Source: Venatoribacter cucullus
GTDB taxonomy: Bacteria; Pseudomonadota; Gammaproteobacteria; Pseudomonadales; Oceanobacteraceae
Assembly: GCF_016132445.1 (NCBI RefSeq)
Contig: NZ_CP046056.1
Span: 620,001 to 684,000 of the forward strand
Length of the DNA stretch: 64,000 bases
Direction: 5' to 3'
The translations under genes were made by a program, and so were the position numbers. Positions 58,232 through 64,000 of this stretch are shown here, piece after piece. Every line of letters starts with the position of its first letter. Within the stretch, counting starts at the first letter, position 1. A model generated the notes under the pieces. It did not search any database. It had not been told where the DNA came from and worked only from the letters and a program-made list of their open reading frames with translations.

Positions 58232-59155
58232 ATGCCTGCTTTTATTTTGTGCCTGGATGACCATGCCGCCCTGGCCAGTACCCTGGCAGAACAATTAAGC
58301 CAGCAGCAGCCGGTATCGGTATTGCCGCTGGAGCGCCGCCATTTTCCCGATGGCGAGCTGTATTTTAATGTGCCGGCCGATGTGCAGGGGGCCGATATTA
58401 TTGTGTTGTGCCACCTGCATCAGCCCGGTGAAAAAGCGCTGGCACTGTGGTTTATGGCCCGCCATCTGCGTGATATGGGGGCGCGGCGTATTGGCCTGGT
58501 CACCCCGTATCTGGCCTATATGCGTCAGGATATCCGTTTTCAGCCGGGCGAATGCTTAACCTCCAAATACTTTGCTGAACTGATCAACCTGAGTTTTGAT
58601 TTTTTAATCACCATCGATCCGCATCTGCACCGTTACCACCACCTGAATGAAATCTACCGTATTCCGGCCACCGCGCTGCATGCCACCAGTGAAATTGCCG
58701 CTTATTTGCGTCAGCAGGTGAATAATCCAGTAATCATCGGCCCGGATGAAGAAAGTGAGCAGTGGGCACGGGAAGTGGCCGAACAGGCCGGCTGTGACGT
58801 CCTGGTGTTAACCAAAATCCGCAGTGGTGACCGTGATGTGGCCATCGACCTGCCCGACGTGCAGCGCTACGCCAGCCATCAGCCGGTACTGGTGGATGAC
58901 ATTATTTCCACCGGCCACACCATGCTGCGCACCGCCGAGCAACTGGTGCAGCAGGGCTTACAAAAACCCTTGTGCATCGGTGTGCACGCCGTATTTGCCG
59001 AAGGCGGGGCGGGTTTGCCCTCGGCCGCCGAAGAAATGCAGGCTGGCCCGGTCGCCGGCGTCATTACCTGTAACTGCATTCCGCACCCTACCAATGCCAT
59101 TGATATCAGCCCGCTGCTGGTTCCCACCATTCTGCAGCATCTGAAGGAAGCCTGA
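58232..59155 (+). CDS. ribose-phosphate diphosphokinase (PRPP synthetase), archaeal-like
   Basis: 307 residues with paired phosphoribosyltransferase-like domains. PRPP-site VLVDDIISTGHTM, the ATP loop RQDIRFQPGE and the flexible loop LTKIRSGDRD are present. The DDIISTG.T wording is closer to archaeal enzymes than to the proteobacterial Prs (DDMIDTAGT). The housekeeping prs is expected elsewhere. AAGGAG precedes the ATG, 10 nt after the phosphorylase. In this operon it may make or consume PRPP in exchange with ribose phosphates; direction is unknown. Confidence 0.88.
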   Translation: MPAFILCLDDHAALASTLAEQLSQQQPVSVLPLERRHFPDGELYFNVPADVQGADIIVLCHLHQPGEKALALWFMARHLRDMGARRIGLVTPYLAYMRQDIRFQPGECLTSKYFAELINLSFDFLITIDPHLHRYHHLNEIYRIPATALHATSEIAAYLRQQVNNPVIIGPDEESEQWAREVAEQAGCDVLVLTKIRSGDRDVAIDLPDVQRYASHQPVLVDDIISTGHTMLRTAEQLVQQGLQKPLCIGVHAVFAEGGAGLPSAAEEMQAGPVAGVITCNCIPHPTNAIDISPLLVPTILQHLKEA

Positions 59156-59157
59156 CT

Positions 59158-61587
59158 ATGAACCTGTATCACACGCTGACCCAACCCGAATCTGTGCAGA
59201 CGCTGACTGCCAGCGCGCGCCAGTTACGCGAACAGCATGCTGGTTTTGCTGCCTGGGCGGCTGGCGGCGGCGTTATCTGCCACAGCGACAAAACTCAGGT
59301 ACAGGTCGCGGCACTGGCAGAAGAACTGCTGGCCGCCGGCCATATTGCTGACGTTGGCGAGTGTTACCAGGCGCTCAGCGCGCTGGATTGCCTGACCAAT
59401 CAGGCGATGTGGCTGGTGGTGCACATGACCTACGCCAAAAATGTATTTCTTGATGGCCGCGATATGCAGCCGGACGATTTCAAACGCGATCCGCAGGGCC
59501 ACACCGGTGGCTCGCTGAATATGGTACCGGCTTATGCCGGCATGCTGGCGCTGAACCGCTTAACCGGCCAGCCGCGCGACTGGCTGATGGGGCAGGGGCA
59601 CTGTGTGGCCGCCGTCGATGCGCTGCAATTACTCACCGGCACCGCACTGTCGGAACGCCGCCAGCAGTACCCTCTGAACGATGACGGGTTAAGCCGGTTT
59701 ACCCGCGATTTTTACAATTACCGGGTACGCCCGGACGGCAAACCGCTGTCGCCGCTGGGCAGCCATGTGAACGTACACACCGCCGGCGCCCGTATTGAAG
59801 GTGGTTATTTAGGCTTTGCCGGCCTGCAATATGTGCATCAGCCCTTACCCGGTGAGCGGCTGGTGGCCTTTTTAAGCGATGGCGCCTTTGAAGAACAGCG
59901 CGGCAGCGACTGGGCGGCGCGCTGGTGGCGCGCCGAAGACACGGGTTTAGTCAGCCCGGTGATGATTGCCAATGGCCGCCGCATTGACCAGCGCACCACG
60001 GTTGCCCAGCAGGGCGGCACTGAGTGGTTTGTGGAACATCTGCGTCATCAGGGCTTTGCGCCCTTTGTGATAGATGGCCGTGATCCGGCCGCCTTTGTCT
60101 GCGCCATTTTTGCCATGGAGCAGGAATTACAGCGCCTGGGGGCGGCGGTACAGTGCGGTGACAGCCGTTACCCGGTGGCATTGCCCTATTGCATTGCTGA
60201 AACCATCAAGGGCTATGGCTTCCCGGGCGCCGGCACCAACGCCGCCCACGGTTTACCGCTGGGCAGCAACCCGCGCCGCGATGCTGAGGCGCTGCGTTTC
60301 TTCCACAAAGGGGCCAAAGCCCTGTGGCAGGATGAGCAACAATGGCGCGCCGCCGTGGCTGAATTGAAGCAACCAAAAACCCCGGCTGCGCCAGTGGCGG
60401 TGACGGTGAACCGCCACGATCCGCACTGGCACAAAGACAACATTTCCCCCATGGCGGCGCTCGATGGCTATTTTGTTGACCTGATTGAGGTGAACCCGCA
60501 GCTGCGCGTGCGGGTGGGTAACCCGGACGAACTCAGCTCCAACCGCATGAACCAGACCCTCGATCACCTGAAACACCGGGTGACTGATCCGGAAGACGGG
60601 GTGGCCGAGGCCGTCGACGGTGCGGTGATTACCGCCCTTAACGAAGAAGCCGTGGTCAGCGCCTGTCTGGCCAATCAGGCCGGTCTGAACATGGTGGTGT
60701 CGTACGAAGCGTTCTCCACCAAAATGCTGGGCGCGTTGCGGCAAAGCATTATTTTTTCCCGGCACCAGAAAGAAGCCAACGATCCGGCTTCCTGGCTGGG
60801 TATTCCGGTTATTTCTACGTCGCACTTGTGGGAAAACGGCAAAAACGAACAGAGCCATCAGGACCCCAGCCTGGCGGAAGCCTTGCTGGGTGAAATGTCC
60901 GATATGGCGCGGGTGGTGTTCCCGGCCGATGGCAACAGTGCCATGGCCTGTCTGAAAGCCTGTTATGGCGACCTCGGTACGGTCTGGAACTTAGTGGTGC
61001 CGAAATCCGTGGTGCCGACCGTATTGGATGGCAAGCAGGCGGCAGCGCTGGTGCGCGATGGCGCTATTTGCGTGCGGGGGCATTGTGGGGCTGATCTGCA
61101 GCTGGTGGCCTGCGGGGCGTTTCAGTTGCAGCAGGCGTTGAAAGCGTCTGATCGCCTGCAGCAGCGGGGCGTAGCGCATTCGCTGATTTATCTGCTCGAA
61201 CCGGGTCGCTTCCGCATTGCCCGCGATGCCCATGAAGCCGAAATTATGGCCGATGCATCGGTACTGGAATCGCTGTTCCCGGCCCGGGTACAGGGCCGGG
61301 TGTTGTTAACCCATACCCGTCCGGAAGTACTGTTGGGCCATGCCCGGCTGCTGGATCTGGGGCCGGCGCGTACGGTAGCGCTGGGCTATGTGAATCAGGG
61401 CGGGACGCTGGATACCGAAGCGTTACTCTTTGCCAACCATTGCACCTGGGCCGATGCGCTGGCGGCGCTGGCGCGCCTGGCTGGTCAGCCGCCTCAGCAG
61501 TGGCTGAGTGAGGAAGAATGGGCGGCCATTCAGGGAGAGGGCGATCCGTATCAGGTGATTAAACACCCCTATCCGGATGGCTTGTAA
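59158..61587 (+). CDS. phosphoketolase (Xfp)
   Basis: 809 residues, full-length three-domain ThDP enzyme. N-terminal GHTGGSLNMVPAYAG and FLSDGAFEEQRGSDW hold the ThDP and catalytic residues, and the middle and C-terminal XFP domains are complete (SYEAFSTKMLGALRQ). It cleaves xylulose-5-P (or fructose-6-P) with phosphate to acetyl-phosphate and glyceraldehyde-3-P (or erythrose-4-P). Start is 2 nt after the PRPP-synthetase stop, so they are co-translated. It could convert nucleotide-derived pentose to acetyl-phosphate for ATP by acetate kinase. No ackA is in the window. Confidence 0.95.
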   Translation: MNLYHTLTQPESVQTLTASARQLREQHAGFAAWAAGGGVICHSDKTQVQVAALAEELLAAGHIADVGECYQALSALDCLTNQAMWLVVHMTYAKNVFLDGRDMQPDDFKRDPQGHTGGSLNMVPAYAGMLALNRLTGQPRDWLMGQGHCVAAVDALQLLTGTALSERRQQYPLNDDGLSRFTRDFYNYRVRPDGKPLSPLGSHVNVHTAGARIEGGYLGFAGLQYVHQPLPGERLVAFLSDGAFEEQRGSDWAARWWRAEDTGLVSPVMIANGRRIDQRTTVAQQGGTEWFVEHLRHQGFAPFVIDGRDPAAFVCAIFAMEQELQRLGAAVQCGDSRYPVALPYCIAETIKGYGFPGAGTNAAHGLPLGSNPRRDAEALRFFHKGAKALWQDEQQWRAAVAELKQPKTPAAPVAVTVNRHDPHWHKDNISPMAALDGYFVDLIEVNPQLRVRVGNPDELSSNRMNQTLDHLKHRVTDPEDGVAEAVDGAVITALNEEAVVSACLANQAGLNMVVSYEAFSTKMLGALRQSIIFSRHQKEANDPASWLGIPVISTSHLWENGKNEQSHQDPSLAEALLGEMSDMARVVFPADGNSAMACLKACYGDLGTVWNLVVPKSVVPTVLDGKQAAALVRDGAICVRGHCGADLQLVACGAFQLQQALKASDRLQQRGVAHSLIYLLEPGRFRIARDAHEAEIMADASVLESLFPARVQGRVLLTHTRPEVLLGHARLLDLGPARTVALGYVNQGGTLDTEALLFANHCTWADALAALARLAGQPPQQWLSEEEWAAIQGEGDPYQVIKHPYPDGL

Positions 61588-61652
61588 ACGATTTATAAGA
61601 CCAGGTAAGACCGGGCGCTTCGTTCTGAAACGCCCATCTTCGTACAGTCAGC

Positions 61653-63140
61653 TCAAACGGCTTCGCTGGGCTGGTTGCGGCCCCGGGAAACCGGGTTGCT
61701 GTATTCCAGTGAGGGGTCATCCAGACTGGCCAGCTTCAGCAATGTCATATCAAGAAAATAATTCTGATACAGCTTCCACGGTCGTTCGTCACCCTGCTGC
61801 GGAATCTGGTCTTTTACCCGGGCAATATAGCCCGACTGCATGTTAATAAAGGGCAGGCGCTTAATACCGGCGTTATGGTTGCGCGGTGTTACCTGGCGTA
61901 CGCCTTTCTCATCCATATGCTGCAGCAAACGGCAGACATAGCTGGAAATCAGATCCGCTTTTAAGGTCCAGGAGGCGTTGGTGTAACCGAACACCATGCC
62001 CATATTGGGCAGGTTCTCGAACATCACCCCGCGGTAGCTCATGCTCTGGTTTGGCACGAACGGCTGACCATCCACGCTCACCTGCATTTTGCCCAGCATC
62101 TGCACCTTCAGGCCGGTGGCGGTAATAATAATATCGGCCTCCAGCGTTTTACCGGATTTCAGCAGAATGCCGTTTTCGACAAAACGGTCGATATGGTCTG
62201 TCACCACCGAGGCTTTACCGGCGGAAATGGCTTTAAACATATCGCCCTCCGGTACCGCGCACAGACGCTCGTCCCAGGGATTATATTTCGGCGTAAAGTG
62301 CTGCATATCGAAACCGGCCGGTAATTGTTTTTTTACCGTCCACTGCAGTAATTTCCGGGCGGCATTGGGAAAGCCTTTGCAGAAGCGGAACAGGCCCAGG
62401 GTAATAGAAACGTTGCGACCGCGGATAATGCGGTAGGCCCATTTCTGCGGCAACAGCGCGCGTAATACCTTCACCATGGCATCCTGTTGCGGCACGGTTA
62501 ATACATAAGAGGGTGAGCGCTGCAGCATGGTAATGTGCGCGGCTTTGTCGGTCATGGCCGGCACCAGGGTGACGGCGGTGGCACCACTGCCGATGACCAC
62601 GACTTTTTTATTCTGGTAATCGAGATTTTCCGGCCAGAATTGCGGGTGAATAACCTGGCCGTTGAAATCGTCGCGGCCAGCGAATTCCGGTGTAAAACCT
62701 TCCTCATAGCTGTAATAACCGGTGCAGCTGAGTAAAAAGTGGCAGCTGTATTCTTTCGTGCTGCCATCGGCCTGCTGTACGTCGACCGTCCACAGTGAGG
62801 TGCTGCTGTTAAAGCGTGCCGCGGTGACTTTTTGCTGGTAACGGATGTGCGGTTCGACGTTATTTTCGGCGGCGGCTTCGCGGATGTAATTGCGGATATC
62901 GGCACCATCGGCGATGCCTTTTTTGTTGTTCCAGGGCTTAAATTCATAGCCCAGGGTAAACATATCGGAATCGGAGCGGATGCCGGGGTAACGGAACAAA
63001 TCCCAGGTGCCACCGCTGGCGTTGCGGCCTTCCAGAATCGCAAAGGTTTTATGCGGTAATTCTTTTTTCAGGTGACAGGCGGCACCAATACCGGACAGGC
63101 CGGCGCCGATAATAAGAACGTCAAAATATTCAGTTGCCAT
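61653..63140 (-). CDS. EthA-like class B flavin monooxygenase (Baeyer-Villiger type)
   Basis: 495 residues. FAD motif GAGLSG (12-17), NADP motif GSGATA (184-189), and the Baeyer-Villiger fingerprint FNGQVIHPQFWP (159-170). GGTWDLFRYPGIRSDSDM and the downstream TNASWTLKADL are almost those recalled for mycobacterial EthA. BVMOs insert oxygen next to ketones using NADPH and O2; EthA-type enzymes also oxidise sulfur compounds. The gene is alone, convergent with the phosphoketolase, so the physiological substrate is unknown. Confidence 0.88.
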   Translation of the reverse strand: MATEYFDVLIIGAGLSGIGAACHLKKELPHKTFAILEGRNASGGTWDLFRYPGIRSDSDMFTLGYEFKPWNNKKGIADGADIRNYIREAAAENNVEPHIRYQQKVTAARFNSSTSLWTVDVQQADGSTKEYSCHFLLSCTGYYSYEEGFTPEFAGRDDFNGQVIHPQFWPENLDYQNKKVVVIGSGATAVTLVPAMTDKAAHITMLQRSPSYVLTVPQQDAMVKVLRALLPQKWAYRIIRGRNVSITLGLFRFCKGFPNAARKLLQWTVKKQLPAGFDMQHFTPKYNPWDERLCAVPEGDMFKAISAGKASVVTDHIDRFVENGILLKSGKTLEADIIITATGLKVQMLGKMQVSVDGQPFVPNQSMSYRGVMFENLPNMGMVFGYTNASWTLKADLISSYVCRLLQHMDEKGVRQVTPRNHNAGIKRLPFINMQSGYIARVKDQIPQQGDERPWKLYQNYFLDMTLLKLASLDDPSLEYSNPVSRGRNQPSEAV

Positions 63141-63327
63141 AATCTGTTCCGCTGCTGTGTGGTCGTTATTGTTGTCACTGCGCTGAGCTGAGTAAGTCTC
63201 TGAGCGTTACTGTCGGGCAGGCGGCTGTAAAAAAACAGGTGCGGCCCTGACATCTTTTACCGGTGTGGGTAGGGCGGAAGCGCGGATGGGGTAGTAAAGC
63301 CCGTGGAATCTGGGTTTTGGCAGGGGG

Positions 63328-63663
63328 TTAGTTCAGGCCATGACGCTGCAGAGCGATGCGTCCGCTGGGGGAAATGACCACGCCTTCGGCGCGCAGTAAT
63401 TGCAGTTGGCGGGCATAAGCCGGGCTGGCGGGCGGAAAACTGCTGCGCCCCTGGGCGTTAATCACCCGGTGCCAGGGCAGGCGGCTGCCTTCCGGCAACC
63501 GTTGCAGCATTTGCCCCACCCAGCGGGCGCGGCGCGGAAAACCGGCTAAGGCGGCCAGCTGTCCGTAAGTAACCACCGTACCGGCGGGAATGGCCGCCAG
63601 CACGGTGTACAGCCGTTCGGCCGCACTGACGGCGGCCGTATCAGGCTGGTGGCTATTCGTCAT
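63328..63663 (-). CDS. alkyltransferase-like (MGMT-family, ATL) protein
   Basis: 111 residues. The C-terminal DNA-binding domain of O6-methylguanine methyltransferases is present, but the acceptor cysteine of PCHRV is Trp64 (LPWHRV), so it cannot dealkylate DNA. ATL proteins bind O6-alkylguanine and flip it out, directing nucleotide excision repair. The arginine finger region is GFPRRARWVGQ. It overlaps the fabG-like stop by one nucleotide (TAATG), implying co-translation. Confidence 0.9.
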   Translation of the reverse strand: MTNSHQPDTAAVSAAERLYTVLAAIPAGTVVTYGQLAALAGFPRRARWVGQMLQRLPEGSRLPWHRVINAQGRSSFPPASPAYARQLQLLRAEGVVISPSGRIALQRHGLN

Positions 63664-64000
63664 TACAGACGCAGACCACCGTCGACTTCGACCACGCGGC
63701 CCGACATATAGTCGTTTTCCAGCAGGAAAGACACGGCGTGGGCAATTTCATCCGGTACACCCATGCGCTTGGCCGGAATGCCGGCAGTCATTTTTTCCAG
63801 CGCTTCCGGTTTCATGCTGGCGGTCATTTCGGTCGCGATAAAGCCCGGCGCAATGGCGTTGGCGCGGATGCCGTAACGGGCCAGTTCTTTCGCCCACACC
63901 ACGGCCATGCTGGCGACACCGGCTTTGGCGGCCGAGTAGTTGCTCTGGCCCATGTTGCCGGCGCGGGAAATGCTGGAAATATTGATGATGCAGCCGCCTT
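63663..64000 (-). CDS. FabG-like short-chain dehydrogenase, C-terminal part (runs off window end)
   Basis: The visible 112 codons contain INISSIS, the catalytic YSAAK, IAPGFIATEM and the C-terminal VVEVDGGLRL, all typical of 3-oxoacyl-ACP reductase (FabG) group SDRs. The N-terminal NADP motif is beyond the window. Many FabG paralogues serve PHA or secondary pathways, so the acyl-ACP substrate is not certain. It is upstream of, and coupled to, the ATL gene. Confidence 0.85.
   Translation of the reverse strand, partial: GGCIINISSISRAGNMGQSNYSAAKAGVASMAVVWAKELARYGIRANAIAPGFIATEMTASMKPEALEKMTAGIPAKRMGVPDEIAHAVSFLLENDYMSGRVVEVDGGLRL

Overview
The window looks like a chromosomal segment of a marine gammaproteobacterium close to the Oceanospirillales/Pseudomonadales (Thalassolituus- or Oceanobacter-like). 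This rests on gene order and recalled protein similarity, not on a search. The housekeeping core, fur-recN-grpE-dnaK-dnaJ-dapB-carA-carB-greA-yhbY-rlmE-ftsH-folP-glmM-tpiA-secG-tRNA-Leu-rimP-nusA-infB-rbfA-truB-rpsO-pnp, matches the Pseudomonas order. EarP next to an EF-P carrying Arg32, and a Fur without the usual CxxC, also fit. No phage, plasmid, CRISPR or transposase gene is visible.

1-10 kb: a truncated cytochrome c, an outer-membrane porin, Dps, a ZIP metal transporter, a decayed STAS-like gene remnant, earP-efp, and a sirtuin / PAS histidine kinase / REC-GGDEF*-EAL response-regulator set read leftwards. 10-15 kb: a three-gene leftward operon encoding a KSTD-like FAD dehydrogenase, an LldD-type FMN 2-hydroxyacid dehydrogenase and a lone ThDP enzyme. 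Together they could oxidise and decarboxylate a 2-hydroxyacid. 14.8-17.3 kb: a 256-bp MITE-like element, a ClsC-like phospholipase D lipoprotein, a repeat mosaic and the tmRNA gene with smpB. 18-20 kb: an NSS transporter, ratA-rnfH and bamE.

20.7-52 kb: the conserved core. It is interrupted in two places: a HapR/LuxR(Vibrio)-like TetR regulator sits between dapB and carA, and a thioesterase-fabA-KAS III block sits between greA and yhbY. Readable regulation includes LexA boxes before recN, a textbook sigma-32 promoter before grpE, an intrinsic terminator in the carA leader, stacked terminators before rimP, and an RNase III-type hairpin before pnp.

52-64 kb: accessory genes. These are an uncharacterised lipoprotein/beta-barrel pair, a small unknown protein, a PhzF-family enzyme with a beta-CASP RNase, and a divergent operon of AMP-phosphorylase-type enzyme, archaeal-like PRPP synthetase and phosphoketolase. 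That operon has an FNR/ANR-type site exactly where a class II oxygen-responsive promoter needs it. An EthA-like Baeyer-Villiger monooxygenase, an alkyltransferase-like protein and a truncated FabG-like reductase complete the window.

The strongest candidates for new biology are the FNR-linked nucleotide-to-acetyl-phosphate module (55.2-61.6 kb), the 2-hydroxyacid operon (10.1-14.7 kb), the HapR-like regulator (27.9-28.5 kb) and the lipoprotein/barrel pair (52.2-54.0 kb).
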